The notes: generated by a model not told the origin, from the sequence alone. Shown: positions 24,468 to 33,555, counted from the first letter of the stretch. The stretch is DNA of 64,000 nt from Cellulosimicrobium cellulans (GCF_006539945.1 NZ_BJNZ01000008.1:93803-157802); one strand, 5' to 3'. Numbers and translations are program-made.

Positions 24468-25405
24468 GAGACCGCCCCCTCGCTCGCGACGAGCTCGCGG
24501 ACGCCCGCGAAGAGGTCGTCCTCGGGCAGCTGCGTGGGGACGCGCGACTCGGCGAGCTCGAACTCCTCGAACGGCCACACGTCGACCTCGAGGTCGCGCG
24601 GGATCGCGAAGAAGAAGCCGTCGGGGTCGATCTGCGAGGCGTGCGCGATGAGCGCCGCGTCGCGCTGCGCGTAGTAGCGCGCGACGTGGACGCGCGTCGT
24701 GACCTCGCGCTCCGGGATCTCCCGCGCGGACCGCGACTCGACCCAGTCGCCGAAGGGCGACTCCAGACCGGCGCCCTGCATCGCCTCGTGCAGCGTGCGG
24801 ATCCGGTTCATCGAGAAGTCGTGGTTGTAGTACAGCTTGAGCGGTGCCCACGGCGCCGCGCCGCCCTCGCGGCGGTAGCGGTCGGGGTCGCCCGCGGCGT
24901 GGAACGCCTCGAACGCGACGCGGTGGCACATGACGTGGTCGGGGTGGGGGTAGCCGCCCGACGGGTCGTACGTCGTCACGACGTGGGGCCGGAACTCGCG
25001 CACGAGCTCGACCAGCGGCGCGGCCGCCTCCTCGAGCGGGACCAGGCCGAAGGACCCCTCGGGCAGCGGGGGCAGCGGGTCGCCCTCCGGGAGGCCCGAG
25101 TCGACGAACCCGAGCCACTGCTGACGCACCCCGAGCGCGCGCGCCGCGGAGGCCATCTCGACACGGCGCAGGGCGCGCATGCCCTCGATGCCGTCGGGCC
25201 CCGCGCCGAAGCTCGGGTTGAGGATGTCGCCGCGCTCGCCGCCCGTGCACGTCGCGACGAGCACGTCGACGCCCTCGGCCGCGTAGCGAGCGGCGGTCGC
25301 GGCGCCCTTGCTCGACTCGTCGTCGGGGTGGGCGTGCACGGCCAGGAGACGGAGCGTCTCCGGCTGCGCGCGGTGGGTGGTCGATCCGGCCGCGGGTTCG
25401 GCCAC
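24464..25405 (-). CDS. mca: Mycothiol S-conjugate amidase
   Basis: 313 aa LmbE/PIG-L fold zinc amidase. Metal motif AVHAHPDDESSKGAAT at the N-terminus is the Mca rather than MshB version. It continues with TCTGGERGDILNP and TTYDPSGGYPHPDHVMCHRVAFEAF with the second His cluster. It cleaves mycothiol S-conjugates to a mercapturic acid and GlcN-inositol, so the organism makes mycothiol. GTG at 25405 is preceded by GGGAGGACC. It is divergent from the DUF4307 gene, as in mycobacteria (Rv1082/Rv1081c). Confidence 0.93.
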   Translation of the reverse strand: MAEPAAGSTTHRAQPETLRLLAVHAHPDDESSKGAATAARYAAEGVDVLVATCTGGERGDILNPSFGAGPDGIEGMRALRRVEMASAARALGVRQQWLGFVDSGLPEGDPLPPLPEGSFGLVPLEEAAAPLVELVREFRPHVVTTYDPSGGYPHPDHVMCHRVAFEAFHAAGDPDRYRREGGAAPWAPLKLYYNHDFSMNRIRTLHEAMQGAGLESPFGDWVESRSAREIPEREVTTRVHVARYYAQRDAALIAHASQIDPDGFFFAIPRDLEVDVWPFEEFELAESRVPTQLPEDDLFAGVRELVASEGAVS

Positions 25406-25600
25406 TGGTCCTCCCGGGTGCGTCGTACGTCTCCTCGCGCGGCCGGACCTGTCGTGGGTGCACGACGAGCGCCCGGGCTCTGCGAAGATGGGTCGAGGAC
25501 ATGATCCCCCACCGCGCCCACACCTGACGAACCGCCGGGACCACCGGCAGGACGCCGGGTGCGCGACCGGACGCGGCGGCACCGACCACGGGACCGCACC

Positions 25601-26035
25601 ATGACGAACGAGACCACCGCCCCGCCGCCGAGCCCGGGCGCCCCCCTGCGACCGCCGGCGGGCCGCTACGGTCCCGAGCCGACCGAGCGACGCCGACGAC
25701 TGGCCGTCGTCGGGATCGTGCTCGTCGCGATCGTCGGGCTCGCGATCACGCTCGTCATCGGCCTGCGGTACGCGAACGAGCCGGTGCGGTTCAAGGACTT
25801 CGGCTACACCGTCGTGAGCCCGGAGCGCGTCGACGTGACGTTCGAGGTCTACATGGACCCGGGGACGACGGCGACGTGCACGCTCGACGCCCTCGCCGAG
25901 AGCTTCGCGCAGGTCGGGACGGTCGACGTGACGGTCGGCCCGGTCGAGGTCACGGAGTCCCGGTACACGGTGAGCGTGGCGACCTCCGAGCTCGCCACGA
26001 CGGGCATCGTCCAGTCCTGCCGCCTCGTCCCGTGA
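25601..26035 (+). CDS. DUF4307 domain-containing membrane protein
   Basis: 144 aa. A Pro-rich cytosolic N-terminus with RYGPEPTERRRR is followed by one membrane helix (about 37-55) and an extracytoplasmic domain ending VQSCRLVP, with a paired Cys earlier (TATCTLDAL). The pattern fits DUF4307, of unknown function. It lies between mca and greA, the same order as in mycobacteria, which supports the call. No good ribosome site precedes the ATG at 25601. Confidence 0.85.
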   Translation: MTNETTAPPPSPGAPLRPPAGRYGPEPTERRRRLAVVGIVLVAIVGLAITLVIGLRYANEPVRFKDFGYTVVSPERVDVTFEVYMDPGTTATCTLDALAESFAQVGTVDVTVGPVEVTESRYTVSVATSELATTGIVQSCRLVP

Positions 26036-26104
26036 CGCGCCCCGGGGCGTCGGCCCCGCGCGCCTGCTGACCTGGGGCGTCGCTGTCGGCCCCCTGTGCT
26101 TTGC

Positions 26105-26110
26105 TATCCT
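26105..26110 (+). promoter_or_regulatory. Candidate -10 box of greA with long leader
   Basis: TATCCT lies in the 308-bp gap before greA and would give a leader of roughly 225 bases. No -35 match is convincing. I see no riboswitch-like fold in the leader by eye. Confidence 0.35.
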
Positions 26111-26343
26111 GAGGGATTCCCGCACCCGACCGTGTGGAGCCCGAGACTGCGTGCCGGTGACAGGTACGCGTCCCCCGGGCGCCCCGGGTGATCAGCGGGA
26201 GACCAGTCCTACGCGCTGCCACCCGGCCAGCGTCACCGACCCGGGCAGGCAGGCGCACCGCGAACGCACGCGCCCCGGCTGCCCGTACCCGCACGGCCGT
26301 GCGACCGACCCGGCCGTCGACCATGGAAAGGAAGGAGCGAACC

Positions 26344-26826
26344 GTGACCGACACCACCGTCACCTGGCTGACCCAGGAGGCGTACGACAGGCTGCAGGCC
26401 GAGCTCGCCCACCTGTCCGGCGAGGGCCGTACCGAGATCGCGGAGCGCATCGCCGCCGCGCGCGACGAGGGCGACCTCAAGGAGAACGGCGGCTACCACG
26501 CCGCGCGTGAGGAGCAGGCCAAGAACGAGGCCCGCATCCGCGAGCTCACCGAGAAGCTGCGCAACGTGCAGGTCGGGACCCCGCCGGACGACGGCATGGT
26601 CGAGGCCGGCATGGTCGTCACCGCGCTCGTCGCGGGCGACGAGATGACGTTCCTCCTCGGCTCGCGCGAGATCGCCGGCACGACCGACCTCGACGTGTAC
26701 TCGCCGACGTCGCCGCTCGGCGCCGCGATCGACGGCAAGACCGTCGGTGACGAGACGAGCTACACCGCGCCCAACGGCAACGAGATCGCCGTGAAGATCG
26801 TCGCCGCGAAGCCCTTCGAGGGCTGA
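26344..26826 (+). CDS. greA: Transcription elongation factor GreA
   Basis: 160 aa, standard GreA length. An N-terminal coiled coil (LTQEAYDRLQAELAHL, AAARDEGDLKENGGYHAAREEQ) carries the acidic tip that reaches the RNA polymerase active site. The C-terminal FKBP-like domain ends with SYTAPNGNEIAVKIVAAKPFEG. It rescues backtracked RNA polymerase by stimulating transcript cleavage. GTG at 26344 has AAGGAAGGAG upstream. A strong hairpin follows the stop. Confidence 0.96.
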   Translation: MTDTTVTWLTQEAYDRLQAELAHLSGEGRTEIAERIAAARDEGDLKENGGYHAAREEQAKNEARIRELTEKLRNVQVGTPPDDGMVEAGMVVTALVAGDEMTFLLGSREIAGTTDLDVYSPTSPLGAAIDGKTVGDETSYTAPNGNEIAVKIVAAKPFEG

Positions 26827-26860
26827 CGCGCCACCGGTGGCCACGCCGCCGGTGAGACGT

Positions 26861-26902
26861 GAGAAGTGGCCCTTCCGACACACGTCGGAGGGGCCATTTC
26901 TC
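26861..26902. terminator. Hairpin terminator after greA
   Basis: Arms 26861-26879 and 26884-26902 pair over 19 bp (two G-U type mismatches) around loop ACAC. The right arm runs into the 13-bp word that recurs next to the ilvA stop. Confidence 0.75.
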
Positions 26903-27837
26903 GCTTCTCGGGCGCTCATGCCCGGGTCGTCCACAGGTCCGGGCCGCTCGGCGGCGCCCAGACGCCGTCCTCGGCCAGACTCGCGGCATGCCCGTCCCCG
27001 TCCCTGACCCGCCGTTCCTCGTCGCGGACGCGCTCCGCCTCGGGGTCACCCGCAAGCAGCTGCGCTCACCGCGGCTCCACGGCCCGGTGCGGGGCGTCCG
27101 GATGGACGCCGCCCGGCGAGAGGACCTGCTGTCCGTCACGGCGGCCGTCCGGCTCGCACTCCCGCGGACGGCCGCCTTCTCCCACACGACGGCGGCGGCG
27201 TTGTGGGACCTGCCGCTGCCCCGGGACGTCACGGGCCTCGCCCCGCTGCACGTGTCAGGGCCGTCCGGCTCGCGGCCCCTCGATGCCGCAGGCGTCGTCT
27301 CGCACGGAGGCTTGCCGGCACGCGACGTCGTCGTCCGGCACGGAGTTGACGTGACCTGCCTCGACAGGACCGTCGCGGACCTCGCGACCCTCGTCGCCGC
27401 GGGCGCACCCGGGTTCACGGAGACCGACCTCGTCGTCGTCGTGGACTCGGTCCTCGGCGGCCGAGGGCGTGTGCGTCCGTACCCGCCCGACCAGCTGGCC
27501 GAGCGACTGCGAGGGATGCGGGGGCGGCGCGGCGCCGTCCCGCTCGCGTCCGCGCTCGACCGGGCACGGCGCTTCGTGGACTCGCCCATGGAGACGCGAC
27601 TGCGTCTGCGTCTGGTCGACGCCGGATTCCCGTGCCCTGTCGTCGGCGCCGACGTCTTCGACGACGACGGGCGCTGGCTCGCACGCCCGGACCTGTGCTG
27701 GCCGGACCTGCGGATCGCGCTGGAGTACGACGGGCAGCACCACCTGACCTCCGCGCGTCAGCGCCTGAACGACGTCGCGCGGCAGGAGGAGCTGGAACGC
27801 CTGGGCTGGCGGGTGATCGTGCTCTTCTCGCTTCTCG
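26898..27837. repeat. 13-bp direct repeats bracketing a probable insertion
   Basis: TTCTCGCTTCTCG occurs at 26898-26910, touching the greA hairpin, and again at 27825-27837, touching the ilvA stop. The stretch between holds one gene whose 3' end is lost. Removing one repeat and the stretch restores greA - hairpin - ilvA as convergent neighbours. Confidence 0.6.
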
Positions 27838-28007
27838 TCAGAGGCGGGGCGAGCCGCCGTCGCTGCGCTCGACGCGGTAACCCTCGGAGCGCAGGTGCGC
27901 GACGAGCTCGTCGCAGTGCTCCGGGCCCTTGGTCTCCACCTGCATACGCACCCACGCCTCGCCGATCGCGAGGCCCACGTCGGTGCGGTCGTGGTCGATG
28001 TGCATGA
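26988..28007 (+). pseudogene. 3'-truncated protein with AbiEi-like and DUF559/Vsr-like parts
   Basis: Read from ATG at 26988. An N-terminal part (LRLGVTRKQLRSPRLHGPVRGV, SHTTAAALWDLPLP) resembles AbiEi-type/winged-helix actinobacterial proteins. A later part has restriction-endonuclease-like features: SPMETRLRLRLVDAGFP, RPDLCWPDLRIALEYDGQHH, ERLGWRVIVLFS. This combination is common in actinobacteria and has no proven function. The normal C-terminus is missing: after VLFS at about 27828 the frame runs about 170 bases antisense into ilvA with Arg-rich shadow sequence. It is probably a broken gene; the native end may be near 27828. Confidence 0.6.
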
Positions 28008-29103
28008 TGTTGCCCCGCTTGGTCGCGATGACCTCGAGCATGCGCGCGAGGGCACCGGGACGGTCGTCGAGCAGCACCTGGAGCTGGATGTACCGGCCGG
28101 CCGCCGCGAGGCCGTGCCGCACGACCCGCAGCAGCACGAGCGGGTCGATGTTCCCCCCGGACAGGACGACGACGACGGGACCCTCGACCGGGTCCGCCGC
28201 GCCCGCGTCGACGGCGGCCGTCCCGGAGAGGAGCGCGGCGACGCCGGTGGCCCCGGCGGGCTCGACGAGCAGCTTGGCGCGCTCGGCGACCATGAGCAGC
28301 GACCGGGAGATCTCCTCCTCGGTCACCGTGCGGACCTCCACACCGTGCTGGGCCAGGATCCCGAACGGCACGTGCCCGGGCGTCCCGACCGCGATGCCGT
28401 CGGCCATCGTCGCGGCGAGCCGCGCCGTCGTCGGCTCCCCCGCGGCGAGCGAGCCCGGGTAGGCGGCGGCGCGCTCCGCCTGCACCCCGATCACGCGCAC
28501 GTGCGGCGCCGTCTGCGCGAACGCCCCGGCGAGGCCCGCGACGAGCCCGCCACCACCGAGCGGCGCGATCACGGTCCGGACGTCGGGCACCTGCTCGAGG
28601 ATCTCCAGCGCGATCGTCGCCTGACCTGCCACGACGTCGGGGTGGTCGAACGGGTGGATGAAGACGGCGCCCGTACGATCGGCCTCGGCGCGCGCCGCGG
28701 CGAGCGTCTCGTCCACGTCCGCGCCGACGAGCCGGACCTCGGCGCCGTACTGGCGCGTCGCCGCGACCTTGGGCAGCGCGGCGTCGACCGGCATGTACAC
28801 GACGGCGCGGATGCCGAGCAGACCGGCCGCGAACGCGACGCCCTGCGCGTGGTTGCCGGCGCTCGCCGCGACGACGCCGCGCGCCTTCTCGTCGGCGCTC
28901 AGGCGCGCCATGCGCACGTACGCGCCGCGCACCTTGAACGACCCTGCGCGCTGGAGGTTCTCGCACTTGAGCAGCACGCGGACTCCCGCGGCCTCGCTGA
29001 TGGCGCGCGTCGTCTGCACCGGGGTGCGGTACGCGACACCGTCGAGCAGTCGGGCGGCGTCGCGGACGTCGTCGAGCGGGACCGGTACCGGTCCCGGCGT
29101 CAC
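27838..29103 (-). CDS. ilvA: Threonine ammonia-lyase
   Basis: 421 aa. Fold-type II PLP enzyme with the Schiff-base lysine near 57 (GSFKVRGAY), SAGNHAQGVAFAA, the Gly loop PLGGGGLVAGL and VVLSGGNID. A C-terminal ACT-type domain (QLQVLLDDRPGALARMLEVI onward) makes it the shorter, single-ACT type. It converts L-threonine to 2-oxobutanoate for isoleucine synthesis, or serves in catabolism. GTG at 29103 overlaps the upstream permease stop (GTGA). Its stop abuts the 13-bp repeat that separates it from its likely original terminator. Confidence 0.93.
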   Translation of the reverse strand: MTPGPVPVPLDDVRDAARLLDGVAYRTPVQTTRAISEAAGVRVLLKCENLQRAGSFKVRGAYVRMARLSADEKARGVVAASAGNHAQGVAFAAGLLGIRAVVYMPVDAALPKVAATRQYGAEVRLVGADVDETLAAARAEADRTGAVFIHPFDHPDVVAGQATIALEILEQVPDVRTVIAPLGGGGLVAGLAGAFAQTAPHVRVIGVQAERAAAYPGSLAAGEPTTARLAATMADGIAVGTPGHVPFGILAQHGVEVRTVTEEEISRSLLMVAERAKLLVEPAGATGVAALLSGTAAVDAGAADPVEGPVVVVLSGGNIDPLVLLRVVRHGLAAAGRYIQLQVLLDDRPGALARMLEVIATKRGNIMHIDHDRTDVGLAIGEAWVRMQVETKGPEHCDELVAHLRSEGYRVERSDGGSPRL

Positions 29104-30395
29104 CGCGACTCCCCGGGCGCGTCCTCCGTCGGGCCGACGTCCTGCGGACCGACGACGGCGGAGTCCTCGCCGGCGCCCCCGCGGTTCCGACGGCGCGCGC
29201 CCACGTCCTCGAGGTCCGCCTCCGCGCGCGCGATCACGGGCGGTTGCGGGCTCCCCCGCACCACGACGCGGTCGTCCGTCCCGAGCTCGGGGAACTTGTC
29301 GTGCCCGTGCAGGTAGAGGACGACGGTGTTGAGGACCGCCGCGATCGGGACGGCGAAGAGCGCCCCGACGATCCCCGCGGCGAAGCTCCCCGCCGCGACG
29401 ACGAGGAGCACGGCGACCGGGTGCAGCGAGACCGCGTGGCCCATGAGGAACGGCTGGAGGATGTGGCCCTCGATCTGCTGCACGAGCAGCACGATGCCGA
29501 GCATGATCAGCGCCTGCACCCACCCCTGCGCGACGAGCACGACGAGCACCGCGATGGACCCGGTGACGATGGCACCGACGATCGGGATGAACGACCCGAC
29601 GAACACGAGGATGCCCAGCGGGAGCGCGAGCGACGGGACGAAGAACGCGGCGCCGATGCCGATGCCGACCGCGTCGACCGCCGCGACGAGGATCTGCGTG
29701 CGCGTGTACGCGGCGAGCGTCACGATGCCGCGGCGGCCGGCCTGGTGGACGTTGTCGCGCGCACGCAGCGGCAGCAGCCCGACGACCCACGACCAGATCG
29801 TGCGCCCGTCGAGCAGGAAGAAGAACGTGCAGAACAGCGCGATGAGGGCGCCGGCGACCACGTGGCCGATGGTCGTGGCCGCGCCGAGCGCACCGGAGAC
29901 GATCGAGTCCTGGTTCTCCGAGACCGCGGTCCCGGCCTGGTCGAGCCAGTGCGAGATCGTGGTCGAGTCGAGCCCGAGCGGACCGTCGGCGAGCCACTCG
30001 GTGAACTGCTCGAAGCCCTCGACGGCCTGGTCGCGCAGGTCCTGGAAGCCGCTGACGATCTGCTGCCCCGCGATCGCCACGAGCCCCGCGACGACGACGA
30101 CGAGCGTGATGAGCGACGCCCCGGACGCGAGCCCGCGCGACATGCGCAGGTGACGCCGGAAGAACCGCTGGACGGGCGTGAGCAGCACCGTGAGCAGGAG
30201 CGCCACCGCGATGGGGACGACGATCACCTTGAGCTGCGTGACGAGCCACAGGCCCGCCGCGATCGTCAGGCCGATGAGCAGCAGCCGCCACGACCAGGCG
30301 GCGGCCGAGCGCACCGAGTCGGGCACCGCCGTCGCGCCGGGGCGCCCGGGGGGAAGCGGGTCGGGGGTGCTGTGCTGGTCCGTCTGCGCGCTCAC
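29100..30395 (-). CDS. AI-2E family transporter
   Basis: 431 aa polytopic membrane protein of the PerM/AI-2E exporter family, with about eight helices in the usual 2+1+5 layout. Conserved pieces are VIVVPIAVALLLTVLLTPV, FFFLLDGRTIWSWVVGLLP, FVGSFIPIVGAIVTG, and QQIEGHILQPFLMGHAVSLHP. The C-terminal 70 residues are polar and probably disordered. Substrate is not predictable, since family members differ. GTG at 30395 has a TAGGGT box six bases upstream, so it is leaderless, and ilvA is translationally coupled behind it. Confidence 0.9.
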   Translation of the reverse strand: MSAQTDQHSTPDPLPPGRPGATAVPDSVRSAAAWSWRLLLIGLTIAAGLWLVTQLKVIVVPIAVALLLTVLLTPVQRFFRRHLRMSRGLASGASLITLVVVVAGLVAIAGQQIVSGFQDLRDQAVEGFEQFTEWLADGPLGLDSTTISHWLDQAGTAVSENQDSIVSGALGAATTIGHVVAGALIALFCTFFFLLDGRTIWSWVVGLLPLRARDNVHQAGRRGIVTLAAYTRTQILVAAVDAVGIGIGAAFFVPSLALPLGILVFVGSFIPIVGAIVTGSIAVLVVLVAQGWVQALIMLGIVLLVQQIEGHILQPFLMGHAVSLHPVAVLLVVAAGSFAAGIVGALFAVPIAAVLNTVVLYLHGHDKFPELGTDDRVVVRGSPQPPVIARAEADLEDVGARRRNRGGAGEDSAVVGPQDVGPTEDAPGESR

Positions 30396-30401
30396 AGCGC
30401 A

Positions 30402-30407
30402 ACCCTA
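30402..30407 (-). promoter_or_regulatory. -10 box of AI-2E transporter/ilvA (leaderless)
   Basis: Minus-strand TAGGGT, six bases before the GTG at 30395. Confidence 0.5.
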
Positions 30408-30497
30408 GGTGAGCGACCCTCCGCTCGCGGCGCTGAATACCCGCGCCGCGCCCGGTGTGCGCAGGATCTCCCCACCGCTCGGCGGGACGTGCCCGTG

Positions 30498-31739
30498 CTA
30501 CCCCAGCGCCTGGGTGAGGTCCGCGACGAGGTCCTCGACGTCCTCGATGCCGACGGAGAGGCGGACGAGGTCGTCGGGCACCTCGAGCGCGGTCCCGGCG
30601 ACGGAGCCGTGGGTCATGCGGCCCGGGTGCTCGATGAGCGACTCGACGCCGCCCAGGGACTCCGCGAGCGTGAAGACCTGGGTGCGCGCGCACACGTCGA
30701 GCGCCTTCGCCTCGCTGCCCGCGCGGAACGACACCATGCCGCCGGACCCGCTCATCTGGCGCGCCGCGAGCTCGTGCCCGGGGTGCGACGCGAGGCCGGG
30801 GTAGATCACCTCGGTGACCGCCGGGTGGGCGGCGAGGAAGTCGGCGACGGCCGCGGCGTTCGCCTGGTGGCGGTCCATGCGCACCGCGAGCGTCTTGAGG
30901 CCGCGCAGGGTGAGCCACGCGTCGAACGGCCCGGCGACGGCGCCCGACGCGTTCTGGTGGAACCCGACCGCGCCGGCGACGTCGGTCCCGCCCGCGGGCG
31001 AGGCGAGTCCGCCCGGGAGCGGCGCGCTCGACGCCACGACGAGAGCTCCCCCGACGACGTCGCTGTGCCCCCCGATGTACTTGGTGGTCGAGTGCACGAC
31101 GACGTCCGCGCCCAGCGCGAGCGGCTGCTGGAGGTACGGGGTCGCGAAGGTGTTGTCGACGACGAGCAGCGCCCCGGCGTCGTGCGCGACTCCCGCGAGC
31201 GCCGCGATGTCGGAGACCCCGAGCAGCGGGTTGGTCGGGGTCTCGACCCAGACCACACGCGTCTCGGGGCGCACCGCGGCGCGGACCGCCTCGACGTCCG
31301 TGAGGTCGACGGGCGTGTGCTCCACGCCCCACGGCCCGAACACCCGGGCGATGAGCCGGTAGGTGCCGCCGTAGGCGTCGTCGGGCACGATCACGTGGTC
31401 GCCGGGCCGCACGACGGCGCGCAGCAGCGTGTCCTCCGCGGCCAGGCCGGACGCGAAGGCGAACCCGCGCGCGGCGGGCGACCCGTCCGCCGTCGGGCCG
31501 AGACCGCCGGACTCCGCGGCCGCGAGCGCCTCCTCGAGCGCGGTGCGCGTGGGGTTCGCGGAGCGCGAGTACTCGTAGCCCCCGCGCAGCCCGCCGACGC
31601 CGTCCTGCTTGTACGTCGAGACCTGGTGGATGGGCGGCACGACGGCGCCGGTCGTCGCGTCCGGGTCCTGGCCCGCGTGGATCGCACGCGTGGAGAAGCC
31701 GGTGGTGGTCCAGTCGGGGTGCTCGCTCGGGGTGGTCAC
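30498..31739 (-). CDS. Cystathionine gamma-synthase/lyase family enzyme
   Basis: 413 aa Cys/Met-metabolism PLP enzyme. Marks: STRAIHAGQDPD, YEYSRSANPTRTALE, FASGLAAEDTLLRA, VETPTNPLLGV, the PLP lysine near 220 in VVVHSTTKYIGGHSD, and C-terminal FTLAESLGGVESLIEHPGRMTH. It joins O-acyl-homoserine with cysteine or cleaves cystathionine; synthase and lyase cannot be separated on sequence alone. A cystathionine beta-synthase gene at 44595 makes reverse transsulfuration plausible. In mycobacteria metB also lies beside greA. GTG at 31739 is leaderless. Confidence 0.9.
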   Translation of the reverse strand: MTTPSEHPDWTTTGFSTRAIHAGQDPDATTGAVVPPIHQVSTYKQDGVGGLRGGYEYSRSANPTRTALEEALAAAESGGLGPTADGSPAARGFAFASGLAAEDTLLRAVVRPGDHVIVPDDAYGGTYRLIARVFGPWGVEHTPVDLTDVEAVRAAVRPETRVVWVETPTNPLLGVSDIAALAGVAHDAGALLVVDNTFATPYLQQPLALGADVVVHSTTKYIGGHSDVVGGALVVASSAPLPGGLASPAGGTDVAGAVGFHQNASGAVAGPFDAWLTLRGLKTLAVRMDRHQANAAAVADFLAAHPAVTEVIYPGLASHPGHELAARQMSGSGGMVSFRAGSEAKALDVCARTQVFTLAESLGGVESLIEHPGRMTHGSVAGTALEVPDDLVRLSVGIEDVEDLVADLTQALG

Positions 31740-31745
31740 CCGACC

Positions 31746-31751
31746 AGCCTA
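31746..31751 (-). promoter_or_regulatory. -10 box of cystathionine gamma-synthase (leaderless)
   Basis: Minus-strand TAGGCTGGTCGG runs straight into the GTG. The identical 12-mer stands before the gene starting at 37925, and TAGGCTGGTCGCC before 38766. Confidence 0.6.
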
Positions 31752-31907
31752 CGGCGCGCCCTGCGCCGAGCAGGCGGCGGACCGTTGCGCGCGGGCGCAC
31801 CGGCGTCGGCCCGGAACACCCGCCGCCCCTGCGACGTTCTACCCCGTGCCAGGACGATGCGTCGTGGGCCAGCGCCCCGGTCGTCCGGGTACTTCAGGAG
31901 GTAAGCG

Positions 31908-32582
31908 ATGAACTCGATCTTCGACGCGATCTTCGGCTCGTCCGGCAAGACGACGATGATCGCCCCCGAGGACGCGCTGCCCGGACGCCAGTCGCCCGTG
32001 CTGCAGACCCCGCGTCCCCACACCGTGCTCGGCACGTCCATCACCGGCCCGTGGCCCGAGGGCACGCGCGTGCTCTACCTCGCGATGGGCTGTTTCTGGG
32101 GAGCCGAGGAGATCTTCTGGCAGGTCCCCGGGGTGGTGAGCACCGCCGTCGGGTACATGGGCGGCACGACGCCGAACCCCACCTACGAGGAGGCGTGCAC
32201 CGCGCGCACGGGCCACACCGAGACGGCGCTCGTCGCGTACGACCCCACGAAGGTCTCCGAGGAGGAGCTGCTCACGATCTTCTGGGAGCGTCACGACCCG
32301 ACGCAGGGCTACCGCCAGGGCAACGACGTCGGCACGCAGTACCGGTCCGCCGTCTACTGGACGACGCCGGAGCAGGAGCAGGCGGTCCGTGACACCGCGG
32401 CGCGCTACTCCGCGGTGCTCGAGGCCAAGGGCTACGACCCGGTGACGACCGAGATGCGCCCCGCGGCCGAGGCCGGCCCGTTCTACTACGCCGAGGACTA
32501 CCACCAGCAGTACCTCGACAAGAACCCGAACGGCTACCGCTGCCACGCGACCACGGGAGTCCCGTTCCCGAGCGCCGCGTAG
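31908..32582 (+). CDS. msrA: Peptide-methionine (S)-S-oxide reductase MsrA
   Basis: 224 aa. Catalytic motif [10 protein letters not shown] with the nucleophile Cys near 62, then [44 protein letters not shown] and [18 protein letters not shown]. It reduces methionine-S-sulfoxide in proteins. The N-terminus is about 40 residues longer than in minimal MsrA, as is common in actinobacteria. A very strong AGGAGGT precedes the ATG. A 26-bp stem hairpin directly after the stop ends the transcript. Confidence 0.95.
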   Translation: MNSIFDAIFGSSGKTTMIAPEDALPGRQSPVLQTPRPHTVLGTSITGPWPEGTRVLYLAMGCFWGAEEIFWQVPGVVSTAVGYMGGTTPNPTYEEACTARTGHTETALVAYDPTKVSEEELLTIFWERHDPTQGYRQGNDVGTQYRSAVYWTTPEQEQAVRDTAARYSAVLEAKGYDPVTTEMRPAAEAGPFYYAEDYHQQYLDKNPNGYRCHATTGVPFPSAA

Positions 32583-32590
32583 CACCCGCC

Positions 32591-32646
32591 GAGAGGCGAG
32601 AAGCGGCCCCTGATCCCTGCGGATCGGGGGCCGCTTCTCGTCTCTC
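32591..32646 (+). terminator. Hairpin terminator after msrA
   Basis: Arms 32591-32616 and 32621-32646 pair over 26 bp with two mismatches around loop CTGC. Its outer part, GAGAAGCGGCCCC, resembles the greA hairpin (GAGAAGTGGCCC). Confidence 0.8.
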
Positions 32647-32718
32647 GCCCGCGCGACGGCCCCGGTGCCCCGCCCGCCGGGGTGCGTGCCGCGCCGGGCC
32701 CGACGCACGATGGGGTCC

Positions 32719-33555
32719 ATGACGATCCCCACCCTCAGCGCCCAGGACGGCACGACGATCCCCGCGATCGGGTTCGGCACCTACCGCCTCAACGGTGAGG
32801 AGGGCGCTGAGACGGTCGCGCGCGCGATCGACGCGGGCTACCGGTTGATCGACTCGGCGTTCAGCTACGAGAACGAGGGCGCGGTCGGCGCAGCGGTGCG
32901 GCGTGCGGACGTCTCGCGCGACGACGTGATCGTCACGTCCAAGCTCCCCGGTCGCCACCAGGCCCACGACGACGCCGTCCGCACCGTCGAGGAGTCGCTC
33001 CTCCGCACCGGTCTCGACCGCATCGACCTGTACCTGATCCACTGGCCGAACCCGCGCGTCGGGCTGTACGTCGAGGCGTACGAGGCGCTCGTGGAGTGCC
33101 GCGAGCGCGGGCTGGTCCGTCACGTGGGCGTGTCGAACTTCCTGCCCGAGCACCTCGACGCGGTGATCGCGGCGACGGGCGTGACCCCGGTCGTGAACCA
33201 GGTCGAGCTGCACCCGTACTTCCCGCAGGCCGCGCAGCGGGCCGCCGACGCCGAGCGCGGGATCGTCACCGAGGCGTGGAGCCCGATCGGCCGTGCGAAC
33301 GACCTCCTGCGCGACCCCGCCGTCACGGCGGTGGCTGCCGCGCACGGGGTCTCCCCCGTCCAGGTGATCCTGCGCTGGCACGTGCAGCTCGGCGTCGTAC
33401 CGCTGCCCAAGGCGTCGTCGCCCGAGCGTCAGCGCGAGAACCTCGACGTCTTCTCGTTCGAGCTCACGACCCACGAGATGAACGCCCTCACGGGGCTCGC
33501 CCGGCCTGACGGGCGCACCAACGACCAGGACCCCGCGGTGTACGAGGAGCTCTGA
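32719..33555 (+). CDS. Aldo/keto reductase
   Basis: 278 aa NADPH-dependent oxidoreductase of the AKR superfamily. The catalytic tetrad is readable: Asp near 45 and Tyr near 50 (LIDSAFSYENE), Lys near 75 (VTSKLPG), His near 108 (LYLIHWPNP). Cofactor-binding residues are in VPLPKASSPERQRENLDVF. It resembles 2,5-diketo-gluconate reductase-type AKRs, with unknown physiological substrate. The start is ATG at 32719 or 32710; no ribosome site distinguishes them. Confidence 0.92.
   Translation: MTIPTLSAQDGTTIPAIGFGTYRLNGEEGAETVARAIDAGYRLIDSAFSYENEGAVGAAVRRADVSRDDVIVTSKLPGRHQAHDDAVRTVEESLLRTGLDRIDLYLIHWPNPRVGLYVEAYEALVECRERGLVRHVGVSNFLPEHLDAVIAATGVTPVVNQVELHPYFPQAAQRAADAERGIVTEAWSPIGRANDLLRDPAVTAVAAAHGVSPVQVILRWHVQLGVVPLPKASSPERQRENLDVFSFELTTHEMNALTGLARPDGRTNDQDPAVYEEL

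Noticed and set aside
26036..26343. Riboswitch or small RNA in the long greA leader
   Set aside because: No recognisable conserved core or strong stem-loop seen by eye; only a candidate -10 box is supported.
27838..31800. A 1320-codon open frame on the minus strand spanning several genes
   Set aside because: Only its first-encountered 3' part (ilvA, 27838-29103) is coding. The rest is Arg/Ala-rich antisense or off-frame shadow of the AI-2E and cystathionine synthase genes, as expected at this GC content.
31752..31907. Small gene between cystathionine synthase and msrA
   Set aside because: No frame with ribosome site or plausible composition; it is simply the divergent promoter region.
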